Shown: one piece after another, positions 1 to 7,545 of the stretch
Layout: the number at the start of each line of letters is the position of its first letter
Numbering within the stretch: the stretch's first letter is position 1
NCBI GenBank assembly: GCA_030591965.1
Contig: JAUVAA010000006.1
Location: 1-43,191, forward strand
DNA length: 43,191 bases
Direction of reading: 5' to 3'
From: a bacterium
GTDB taxonomy: Bacteria; Pseudomonadota; Gammaproteobacteria; Methylococcales; Methylomonadaceae
Notes under the pieces: model-generated
The model's input: the letters and a program-made list of their open reading frames with translations, nothing else
The model's database searches: none
What the model was told of the DNA's origin: nothing
Position numbers and translations under genes: made by a program

Positions 1-145
1 AAGTCTTCTACTGGCATGATGGCTCTCCGATAAGTTACTTTTCGTAAAAAATAACTGTACGCTTGAGTTATCATGCCTTCAACTTTTTATCAGTTCAGCT
101 TAAAATTAAAGTCGAACATGGCGTAACTATTGGTTCAAAATAAAT

Positions 146-1054
146 ATGGATAATAAAAAATCGCCCACAAAGTTGGCGAAAGCTCATTGGAGTGATATTT
201 TTTTAGAATATTTTTTTCGCTTTGCAGCCAGTGGAAAAATACCTGCCAACTGGTTTTTGCCTACAGTTCCTTCCGGCTCTGAGAAAGCATCTAATTCAGG
301 TCATTTAAGTTTAGAGCTTGTAAGTCATTGCTGGAACTATGCTTATTTATTGGATTACCAATTAAGCTCTTTAGTAAATTATCCACCTACTAAACTTGAC
401 CTTACTGTCACTATTTTTTACTCAGCTGAAGATGAGAAGACAGTGGCAATGCTAGATTTTTTTGGCAAAAAGGAAGTTACTAACGTTACTTGGAACTGGC
501 AAGAACTACCTAAAGAAATGTTATTCAGGCGTAGTATAGGTCGCAATAAAGCAGCACTTGCCACTAAAGCAGACTGGATTTGGTTTACTGATTGTGACCT
601 TGTCTTTCATGAGCAGTGCTTAGATAGCTTGGCAGATGCAGTACAAGGCAGAAAAGATGCATTACTATACCCTCAGACTGAACATATCACCACCTTATTA
701 GCTGAAGACGACCCTATCCTAGTAAAGGGAGCGGAACCCCAGTTATTAGATATTGACACCAACACATTCAGTGTTATGAAGGTTAATCGTGCAACAGGTC
801 CATTACAAATAACCCATGGCGATGTAGCTCGCTCCTGTGGTTATTGTAATAGTATTAGTATTTATCAAAAACCTGCGAAACACTGGTGTAAAGCCTATGA
901 AGACCGGGCTTTTCGCTGGTTACTTCGTAGCCAAGGGGTTGGCATTGATATACCTAGTGTTTTTCGAATCCAACATTTATTCAAAGGGCGTTATAAAGAG
1001 GGTACTCTAAACTCGGCAATTCGCCGACAGATTAAGCGCCTTAAAAGTATTTAG
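146..1054 (+). CDS. Putative GT-A fold glycosyltransferase (family 2-like)
   Basis: A 302-residue soluble protein. It shows a GT-A nucleotide-sugar pattern: a variable N-terminal part, a beta strand (LTVTIFYS) near residue 87, an RNKAALAT segment, and WIWFTDCDLVF at about 144-154, whose DCD (149-151) fits the metal-binding DxD motif. A later HGDVARSCGYC segment could form the acceptor side. No membrane helix or signal peptide is seen, so a cytoplasmic enzyme acting on a sugar or lipid acceptor is inferred; donor and acceptor cannot be told from sequence. The ATG has only a weak ribosome site. The gene stands alone, 186 bp before ilvA. The match is by motif pattern only, so the family assignment is tentative. 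Confidence 0.6.
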   Translation: MDNKKSPTKLAKAHWSDIFLEYFFRFAASGKIPANWFLPTVPSGSEKASNSGHLSLELVSHCWNYAYLLDYQLSSLVNYPPTKLDLTVTIFYSAEDEKTVAMLDFFGKKEVTNVTWNWQELPKEMLFRRSIGRNKAALATKADWIWFTDCDLVFHEQCLDSLADAVQGRKDALLYPQTEHITTLLAEDDPILVKGAEPQLLDIDTNTFSVMKVNRATGPLQITHGDVARSCGYCNSISIYQKPAKHWCKAYEDRAFRWLLRSQGVGIDIPSVFRIQHLFKGRYKEGTLNSAIRRQIKRLKSI

Positions 1055-1240
1055 CGCAATAAATTTCCCTTGTCTAATTCATTATTTTCCTAGTTAAGCC
1101 AAGTATAGCGCTACCCAACCGACACATGTATTAGACTTCGATTCCTTGGAAGCAAGGTGTCTCTATCGACAAACAATGCTCGGTATTGAGAAAAGACATA
1201 AGATAACGCATCAATAACCGAACACAGTCTCTTTAATTCA

Positions 1241-2764
1241 ATGACCCTAAAATACATAGAAAAAATATTACGCGCTAAAGTTTACGATGTTGCTGAAGAA
1301 AGTCCTTTGGATTTTGCTCCGGTCTTATCTGAGCGTATTAATAATCAGGTTTTTTTAAAGCGTGAAGATTTGCAGCCAGTTTTTTCTTTCAAATTACGGG
1401 GTGCTTATAACAAAATTGCCTCATTAACTGAACAAGAAAAAAGTCACGGCGTGATTGCTGCATCAGCGGGAAATCATGCGCAAGGCGTGGCTTTATCGGC
1501 TAAAAAACTAGGCATCAAGGCTTTAATTGTTATGCCTAAAACTACGCCTGAAATTAAAGTGAATTCGGTGCGTGCTCGTGGGGCAAAAGTTGTTTTATTT
1601 GGTGATGCTTTTGATGATGCTTATACGCATGCCAAAACAATAGCGAAAGAAAACAAGATGACCTTTGTGCATCCGTACGATGATCCGGAGGTCATTGCTG
1701 GACAAGGCACTGTGGCGATGGAAATTTTACGCCAAAAAACGGATGCTATTGAAGCGATTTTTGTCCCTGTCGGTGGTGGTGGTTTAATTGCAGGCATTGC
1801 GGCTTATGCAAAATTTGTCCGGCCTGAGATTAAAATTATTGGCGTTGAGCCTGATGATTCTAATTGCTTACAACAAGCATTAAAAGCCCATAAGCGAGTA
1901 ACACTAAAACAGGTTGGCTTGTTTGCTGATGGGGTCGCGGTAAGGCAGATTGGTAAAGAGCCGTTTCGTTTGGCTAGAAATTTAGTCGATGAAGTAATTA
2001 CTGTTAATACTGACGAGATTTGTGCTGCGATTAAAGATATTTTTGATGATACGCGTTCCGTACCCGAGCCTGCTGGCGCGTTGGCAATTGCAGGACTAAA
2101 GAAATATGTTGAACGAGAAAAGATTTGCGATAAAGCTTTAGTGGCAATAGAAAGTGGTGCCAATATTAATTTTGACCGCTTACGCTATGTTGCTGAGCGT
2201 GCGCAAGTGGGAGAGCATAGAGAAATTTTATTGGCGGTAAATATTCCTGAGCAGCCAGGTAGTTTTTTAACCTTCTGTAAACTCTTAGGTAAGCGCAGCA
2301 TTACTGAATTTAATTACCGTTACTTTGATGGCAGTAGCGCACAGATATTTGTCGGTATCACCAGTAGTGGTGATATAAATGATAAAGTTGAAATCATTGG
2401 TCAGTTAGAAGATAAAGGCTTTACCGTCACGGATATGACTCAAAATGAGCTAGCAAAAGAGCATATCCGCTATATGGTAGGTGGTCACGCGCCTTGCGAG
2501 TTAAATGAAATCATTTATAGCTTACAGTTCCCTGAGCGCCCAGGTGCTTTATTGCGCTTTTTAACTTCTTTAGGTAGCCAGTGGAATATCAGTTTATTTC
2601 ATTATCGTAATCACGGCTCAGCGTTTGGTAAGGTATTGATTGGCGTACAAATTGAAGCATCGCAAAAGGTAGCCGTGCAGTTATGCTTCGACGCTTTAGG
2701 ATTTCGTTATATAGAAGAAACCAAGAACCCAGCGTATCAATTATTTAGTGGTGGGAGGGGTTAA
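1241..2764 (+). CDS. ilvA: Threonine ammonia-lyase, biosynthetic (threonine deaminase)
   Basis: Deaminates L-threonine to 2-oxobutanoate with PLP, the first committed step of isoleucine synthesis, in the cytoplasm. At 507 residues it has the length of the long, allosteric biosynthetic enzyme. The PLP lysine is K51 in SFKLRGAYN, the substrate loop SAGNHAQG follows at about 75-82, and the glycine-rich phosphate-binding loop GGGGLIAG lies at 178-185. From about residue 328 two ACT-like regulatory domains follow (EQPGSFLTFCKLLG and ERPGALLRFLTSLG repeats), as expected for isoleucine/valine control. The start fits the family N-terminus (IEKILRAKVYDVA), although no clear Shine-Dalgarno precedes it. 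A palindromic repeat element lies immediately downstream. Confidence 0.97.
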   Translation: MTLKYIEKILRAKVYDVAEESPLDFAPVLSERINNQVFLKREDLQPVFSFKLRGAYNKIASLTEQEKSHGVIAASAGNHAQGVALSAKKLGIKALIVMPKTTPEIKVNSVRARGAKVVLFGDAFDDAYTHAKTIAKENKMTFVHPYDDPEVIAGQGTVAMEILRQKTDAIEAIFVPVGGGGLIAGIAAYAKFVRPEIKIIGVEPDDSNCLQQALKAHKRVTLKQVGLFADGVAVRQIGKEPFRLARNLVDEVITVNTDEICAAIKDIFDDTRSVPEPAGALAIAGLKKYVEREKICDKALVAIESGANINFDRLRYVAERAQVGEHREILLAVNIPEQPGSFLTFCKLLGKRSITEFNYRYFDGSSAQIFVGITSSGDINDKVEIIGQLEDKGFTVTDMTQNELAKEHIRYMVGGHAPCELNEIIYSLQFPERPGALLRFLTSLGSQWNISLFHYRNHGSAFGKVLIGVQIEASQKVAVQLCFDALGFRYIEETKNPAYQLFSGGRG

Positions 2765-2768
2765 GGTC

Positions 2769-2897
2769 AATGCTGTTGATTTTAGCCCTCTCTTGCTGGA
2801 GAGGGTTGGGTGAGGAGAATAGAATCATGCATTTATAATCCCCCTCATCCCAGCCTTCTCCCACTGGAGAAGGAGTTGAACTTGAGTCAACAGCATT
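2769..2897. repeat. Nested palindromic repeat element, copy 1 (CCCTCTCC family)
   Basis: Outer 11-bp arms AATGCTGTTGA (2769-2779) and TCAACAGCATT (2887-2897) are perfect inverted repeats. They enclose two hairpins, CCCTCTCTTGCTGGAGAGGG (2786-2805) and CCTTCTCCCACTGGAGAAGG (about 2854-2873), which themselves face each other through TTGGGTGAGG and CCTCATCCCAG. A second copy of the hairpin pair occurs at 26287-26444 within different outer arms. The first hairpin could also terminate ilvA transcription. Confidence 0.8.
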
Positions 2898-2990
2898 GGA
2901 GGTTAAATAGGATTTAAAGTGAGTCAGAGAAAGGGTAGGCTGAAGTCCACTCTTGTTTATAACGGTCAAAAATACTGGGAGTAAAGCTGC

Positions 2991-3515
2991 ATGTTTATCC
3001 ACTCATTACCGATCTTTTTCACTTATATACAGTTAGGATCTCCGCTAGATTTACTATTAATAGCTTTGTTAATTTATAGTGTTATCTATTTAACGCTGCC
3101 TTTTATAGCGTCAGCTCAAGAGCAGGAATGTATAGCGTTGAAGGGCCTTTCATTTTATAACTACTTACTCTACTCCTGGATTGGCCCGCTAAAACTATGG
3201 GTTGTTTTCTGGCCGTTTTTCATCTTACTTAATATCAGTTTATACTTTACTGACATGCTCGCGATGCAGGGAAATTTCACAGTATCCAGTTGGGATGAAG
3301 TTCATTTTATCTTGTTAACCCCTGCTATTTTTTGGACGCTTTGCGTGTGGCGTAATTCCTCCAATACAAAATTACGAATCAGTGCTGCCGGCGCGCGCTT
3401 TATGACTCTCACTGTATTTTTTGAGTATGCGTTGAAACTGGTGATCCGTGATGATTACCCGCGAATTTTTTTCGCTTGCCAAGATATTATGCTGGATTAT
3501 GCTTCTTGTTTTTAA
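2991..3515 (+). CDS. Hypothetical multi-pass membrane protein
   Basis: 174 residues with no family I recognise. Hydrophobic segments at about 18-40 (DLLLIALLIYSVIYLTLPF), 62-90 (WIGPLKLWVVFWPFFILLNI) and 104-118 suggest three or four membrane helices; the C-terminus (RISAAGARFMTLTVFFEYALKL) may add another. The ATG is preceded by GGGAG at good spacing, which supports real translation. It is convergent with relA, with only 18 bp between the stop codons and no obvious terminator there. Function cannot be inferred from the neighbours. Confidence 0.65.
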   Translation: MFIHSLPIFFTYIQLGSPLDLLLIALLIYSVIYLTLPFIASAQEQECIALKGLSFYNYLLYSWIGPLKLWVVFWPFFILLNISLYFTDMLAMQGNFTVSSWDEVHFILLTPAIFWTLCVWRNSSNTKLRISAAGARFMTLTVFFEYALKLVIRDDYPRIFFACQDIMLDYASCF

Positions 3516-3533
3516 AGTTAAGAGTTACTGACT

Positions 3534-5390
3534 TTACGATTCCTTTAAGGTAACGGCAACTAACTGTTTTTTCTGTTCTTCGCTAAGTTCACGGATATGT
3601 GTGCAATCGAGTTTATGAATCGCTATGCCGTGTCCATGAGTGACAAAGCCGATAACATTATCATCTTGTTTTGGGTTACAGCAGTGTGCAAAATGAGTCA
3701 AAATATTATCGTATCCAGCAACGGTTATTTCCACTGAATGCGCTTTAGTCGAGGATTTTTTCTTACCCGCTACTTTTTTAGGATGTTTCTTAAGTTCTTG
3801 CAGTGCGAGACTTAATTGCTTATCGCTAATCTCTTTACGCCCTAAAGCAATGCATAACTTATCCACTCCCTTTAATTTGAAGCGTTGCAATAAGCGGCTT
3901 AAGTAAGATTTGTTTAAACCTAGTCGTTTTACTTCTTTATCTAAAGTTTGCTGGCCAATCAAGCTATGCTTATCTTTACTTTGCTGATTAACCCATACTC
4001 TTACTTTTTGAATGGCGCTAGGGGATTTTAAATAGGCTAGATTTGGATCAATCCAATTGGGGTTGGGCGCAATGTCATGATTCGTTAAAATTTCAACTTG
4101 TTCGCCGGTCTGCAAAATATAGGTTAAGGGAACAATACGGCCATTTACTTTAGCGCCGCGACAGCGGTGCCCTATATTAGTATGAATAGCGTAAGCAAAA
4201 TCTAAGGGCGTTGCGCCCTTTACCAAATCAATTAATTCTCCGGCTGGTGTTAATATATAAACGCGATCACAAAATAGTTCGGTACGAAAATTTTTTAGTA
4301 AGCTGTCGTTTTCTGTTTCCTCTAAAAGTTGACGCAATGCTGCGATACTTTTTTCAGTCGCAATATCTTGATTACTACCTTCTTTATAACGCCAGTGCGC
4401 AGCGACCCCTAACTCAGCAAAATCATGCATGTGTTTAGTACGTATTTGCACCTCTATGCGATTCGCATCTTCGGTCAAAATAACTGTATGTAAGGATTGA
4501 TAGCCATTATTTTTGGGATTAGCAATATAGTCATCAAATTCTTTAGGAATGCTAGTCCAATGCTGATGCACTAGGCCTAAAACCTCGTAGCATTGAGCTG
4601 TTTCATTAACCATGACACGTACAGCTAACAAATCATATAGTTCTTCTATGGGTAGCTGTTTACGTTGCATTTTTTGCCAAATGCTATAAATATGCTTAGG
4701 TCGGCCTTTGATTTCCGCTTTGATTCCGACAAGTTTTAGCTTTTCTTGCAATTGCGTAATGAATCCAGCAATACAGTCTTCTCTATTGATGCGTTTGTTT
4801 TCTAATGCTTTAGCGACAGAAAGGTAATGGCTAGGCTCTAAATAGCGAAACGCATAATCCTCTAAGGCCCATTTTAACTGTCCAATCCCTAGGCGGTTAG
4901 CAATAGGCGAATAGAGGTCTAGAGTTTCTTGCGAAATAAAATGGCGTATGTCTTCATTTTCTTGGGGTATTTTTTTTAATCGTGCCAAACGATAGGCAAG
5001 TTTGATCAAAATCGCACGAATATCATCAGCGGTAGACAATAACATGCGTCTTAATATTTCAACTTGAGCCGCTTTAGTTGCAATACTTTCAGAATAGATA
5101 TTGAGTCCATTAAGCTCTTTAACATTAGCCACTAAACTTGCGACAATAGAGCCAAACTCTGTTTTTATAGGATAGTTGTTTAAACGCCAGTCACTTAAAA
5201 TGGCCGCCAAAATCGTTTCCAAATCAACATTGAGCGGTAATAAATTTAATGCGACATCAAGCCCTAGCGGACGTTTGGTATCGTCATTGGGTAAATTTTC
5301 GACGACTGAAATCGCTTGATGAATTAAAACGCTTTCAGTCGCAGAAAAACGCGAAAAAAGGTCTTTTTTTGTAGGTAAATAGGTAGGCAT
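3534..5390 (-). CDS. relA: RelA-type (p)ppGpp synthetase lacking the C-terminal ACT domain
   Basis: Makes the alarmone (p)ppGpp from ATP and GTP/GDP in the stringent response. Domain order: pseudo-hydrolase (about 20-170), synthetase (about 225-340, with GRPKHIYSIWQKM, EFDDYIANPKNNGYQSLH), TGS (about 365-430), helical region, and zinc-finger/conserved-cysteine domain (AHCCNPKQDDNVIGF...LDC). The hydrolase is degenerate: ILSDWRL stands where SpoT/Rel has HDxxED, and KLAYRLARL replaces the usual ADRLHN, so this is a synthetase-only RelA. It ends just after the cysteine domain at 618 residues, while typical RelA proteins (about 740) carry a final ACT/RRM domain. A strong hairpin ends six bases before the ATG and no Shine-Dalgarno is visible. 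It lies 41 bp downstream of hemL. Confidence 0.9.
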   Translation of the reverse strand: MPTYLPTKKDLFSRFSATESVLIHQAISVVENLPNDDTKRPLGLDVALNLLPLNVDLETILAAILSDWRLNNYPIKTEFGSIVASLVANVKELNGLNIYSESIATKAAQVEILRRMLLSTADDIRAILIKLAYRLARLKKIPQENEDIRHFISQETLDLYSPIANRLGIGQLKWALEDYAFRYLEPSHYLSVAKALENKRINREDCIAGFITQLQEKLKLVGIKAEIKGRPKHIYSIWQKMQRKQLPIEELYDLLAVRVMVNETAQCYEVLGLVHQHWTSIPKEFDDYIANPKNNGYQSLHTVILTEDANRIEVQIRTKHMHDFAELGVAAHWRYKEGSNQDIATEKSIAALRQLLEETENDSLLKNFRTELFCDRVYILTPAGELIDLVKGATPLDFAYAIHTNIGHRCRGAKVNGRIVPLTYILQTGEQVEILTNHDIAPNPNWIDPNLAYLKSPSAIQKVRVWVNQQSKDKHSLIGQQTLDKEVKRLGLNKSYLSRLLQRFKLKGVDKLCIALGRKEISDKQLSLALQELKKHPKKVAGKKKSSTKAHSVEITVAGYDNILTHFAHCCNPKQDDNVIGFVTHGHGIAIHKLDCTHIRELSEEQKKQLVAVTLKES

Positions 5391-5396
5391 AGCAGG

Positions 5397-5422
5397 GAGG
5401 GTGGGTTATGAACCCCACCCTC
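5397..5422. terminator. Hairpin between hemL and relA
   Basis: GAGGGTGGG/CCCACCCTC-type arms around a short loop make a strong stem. For minus-strand transcription it follows the hemL stop by about 9 bases but has no U-run, and its far side ends six bases before the relA ATG. It may act as an attenuator or translational mask rather than a classical terminator, and its sequence resembles the short GTAGGG-type palindromes elsewhere in the window. Confidence 0.55.
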
Positions 5423-5431
5423 GGACTTTAT

Positions 5432-6712
5432 TTATAATTGATTTAATACACGCTCAGCCGCATTAATAGTGGCGGCAATATCGGCATCACTATGCGCAGC
5501 AGAAACAAACCCTGCTTCAAAAGCAGATGGTGCAAGGTATATGCCTTCTTTTAACATGCCATGAAAAAACTGTTTAAACAGCTCTTGATCACAACGCATG
5601 ACCTGCTCAAAACGACTAATATGATCTTCTTGAGTAAAAAACAAGCCAAACATGCCGCCTACGACATTGATCGACATACCAATATTTGCGGCAATTGCTT
5701 TAGCTTGTATCCCTTCGGCTAAGGCGCGAGTTTTAGCGCTTAATTGCTCATGAAATTTTGATGCTGATAACAACTCTAAAGTTTTATAGCCGGCCGCCAT
5801 AGCAACCGGATTTCCCGATAAAGTCCCTGCTTGATAAACAGGACCTACTGGAGCTAAAGAGCTCATGATTTCATGCGAACCACCAAAAGCACCTACAGGC
5901 ATTCCGCCGCCAATAATCTTTCCTAAAGTGGTTAAATCCGGTTTAATATTATATAGCCCTTGCGCGCAATGTTTATCCACGCGAAAACCGGTCATCACTT
6001 CATCAAAAATTAACAATGCGCCATATTGATCACAGACTGCGCGCAATGTCTCTAAAAAACCAGGGGCTGGCAAAACACAGTTCATATTGCCTGCTACTGG
6101 CTCGACAATAATCGCGGCAACTTGCTCGCCAATGTCAGAAAATGCTTGTTTAACGGCATCGCTATCATTGTAAGCCAAGGTAATTGTATCTTCCGCTACC
6201 GCAGCAGCCACGCCGGGCGAGCTTGGTACACCTAGGGTTAAAGCGCCGGATCCTGCTTTAACCAATAATGAATCCGAATGACCATGATAACAGCCTTCAA
6301 ATTTTACTATTTTATCCCGCTTTGTATGACCTCGTGCCAAACGAATAGCACTCATAGTAGCTTCAGTCCCCGAGCTAACCATGCGTACTTGTTCGATTGA
6401 TGGTACTAATTTACATATTTTTTTCGCCATTAAAGTTTCAAGCTCAGTTGGAGCTCCGAAACTTAAACCTTTTGCCGCTGTTTCATTTACTACTTGCAGT
6501 ACATCGGGATGGGCATGACCCACAATCATGGGTCCCCATGACCCCACATAATCTATGTATTGCTTATCTTCAGTATCATAAAGATACGCACCCTTTGCTC
6601 GATCAATATAAACAGGCGTTCCACCTACGCCACTAAAAGACCGTACTGGCGAATTCACGCCTCCTGGAATAACAGTTTTGGCATCTGCAAATAAAATAGC
6701 GGATTTAGTCAT
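5432..6712 (-). CDS. hemL: Glutamate-1-semialdehyde 2,1-aminomutase
   Basis: Converts glutamate-1-semialdehyde to 5-aminolevulinate, the C5 route to haem and sirohaem, in the cytoplasm with PLP. At 426 residues it is full length. Family features include the N-terminal [26 protein letters not shown] at about 113-127, [10 protein letters not shown] at 235-244 (the aspartate that contacts the PLP ring nitrogen) and the PLP lysine K265 in [16 protein letters not shown]. The ATG has a good AGAGGT ribosome site. Sirohaem made from this pathway is also needed by the sulfite reductase encoded at 29.7 kb. Confidence 0.98.
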   Translation of the reverse strand: MTKSAILFADAKTVIPGGVNSPVRSFSGVGGTPVYIDRAKGAYLYDTEDKQYIDYVGSWGPMIVGHAHPDVLQVVNETAAKGLSFGAPTELETLMAKKICKLVPSIEQVRMVSSGTEATMSAIRLARGHTKRDKIVKFEGCYHGHSDSLLVKAGSGALTLGVPSSPGVAAAVAEDTITLAYNDSDAVKQAFSDIGEQVAAIIVEPVAGNMNCVLPAPGFLETLRAVCDQYGALLIFDEVMTGFRVDKHCAQGLYNIKPDLTTLGKIIGGGMPVGAFGGSHEIMSSLAPVGPVYQAGTLSGNPVAMAAGYKTLELLSASKFHEQLSAKTRALAEGIQAKAIAANIGMSINVVGGMFGLFFTQEDHISRFEQVMRCDQELFKQFFHGMLKEGIYLAPSAFEAGFVSAAHSDADIAATINAAERVLNQL

Positions 6713-7107
6713 ATATACCTCTAGTTTAAAATAGACTTACGCAATCTAGCGTAAGCTTAAAAGCTGGAAATAGCGCATTCGCTAAATACCAGATTGTTCG
6801 ATTTGTTAGCAAAAAATAATCCTTACTAAACTCTATCCATTTTGAAATGTGCAGTTTTTAGTTGATACTATTTTCGTATTCGTCATTCCTGTCGGTCTTT
6901 GGCAGGAATCTATTGAATATGGTTAGACTCTTGATAAAGCTTGTGCCCACGCTTGACTGGGTACACTTCGGGAGTGACGAGGTTTTTTATAAACTACGAT
7001 TTTAATTTATATTAGAGTTATTTATGTTCAAAAGAGCATAAAGTATCTATCATTATATTTCTATTTCGTTATATAGCAGAACAAAATACCATAACTAAGG
7101 GCTTACC
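6713..7107. other. Intergenic region of 395 bp between hemL and the lipoprotein gene
   Basis: Divergent promoter region. It contains the GTCATTCC repeat element listed at 6880-6981 and an AT-rich stretch (7020-7090) that includes a weak stem TTATGTTC/GAGCATAA. I see no additional ORF with a ribosome site and no RNA gene. Confidence 0.6.
6880..6981. repeat. GTCATTCC-type inverted repeat element, copy A
   Basis: TCGTCATTCC at the left end and GGAGTGACGA at the right end form imperfect inverted arms around about 80 bp containing GTCGGTCTTTGGCAGGAATC. Related copies occur at 9430-9504 and, partially, at 39566-39593. Confidence 0.65.
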
Positions 7108-7545
7108 ATGCAAATTAAATCTTACCTATTCCCTATCTTTATCGCGGCCGGTCTGTCACAAGGCTGTTCTTTTTCCGCTAGCTCTGGCAGTCTTTCGGAT
7201 AGTTCAAAGAGCATCTCTGATTCTGTTAGCTCAATCATTAGTAGTCCTTCGTCGTCATCTAAAGATGCAGATAAAGAATATCAAATTCAAATCATGGATT
7301 ACACTACGGCTTACCTTTCAACAGCAGGGTTTGAACGAGCAGCTTATGTTCAAGGGATCTCTGAAATTGCTACCGAAGCTGGCATTAGCAACTGGGAAGA
7401 TGATGAAAACACCTTAATCGGTATCGGTCGTGCATTGAAAAAAGCTAAATTAACAGGAAGTGTTTACGAAACTTATAAAAATAGTTTAGCAGACTCTAAG
7501 GAAAGCAGAGTGCTAATCATTCAAAAAGGTTATGAGCAGCAGTAA
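7108..7545 (+). CDS. Putative secreted lipoprotein, serine-rich
   Basis: 145 residues. It begins with a signal-like segment (SYLFPIFIAAGLSQGC) ending in a cysteine at residue 20; the -3 to -1 positions (S-Q-G) make this only a loose lipobox. A Ser-rich linker (about 21-55) follows, then a small helical domain (YTTAYLSTAGFERAAYVQGISEIA). I do not recognise the family with certainty. The last 14 bases overlap the start of the DUF4105 gene, so the two are probably co-translated and act together in the envelope. The start has AAGGG upstream. Confidence 0.65.
   Translation: MQIKSYLFPIFIAAGLSQGCSFSASSGSLSDSSKSISDSVSSIISSPSSSSKDADKEYQIQIMDYTTAYLSTAGFERAAYVQGISEIATEAGISNWEDDENTLIGIGRALKKAKLTGSVYETYKNSLADSKESRVLIIQKGYEQQ

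Noticed and set aside
13-77. Inverted pair GGCATGAT/ATCATGCC near the left edge
   Set aside because: Eight-base arms 49 bases apart may be chance, and the context to the left is cut off.
1804-2163. 119-residue minus-strand ORF
   Set aside because: Lies wholly inside ilvA on the opposite strand, has no family features, and is a codon-bias shadow.
2745-3002. 85-residue minus-strand ORF
   Set aside because: Reads through the nested palindromic repeat and overlaps the ilvA stop; its composition is that of the repeat, not of a protein family.
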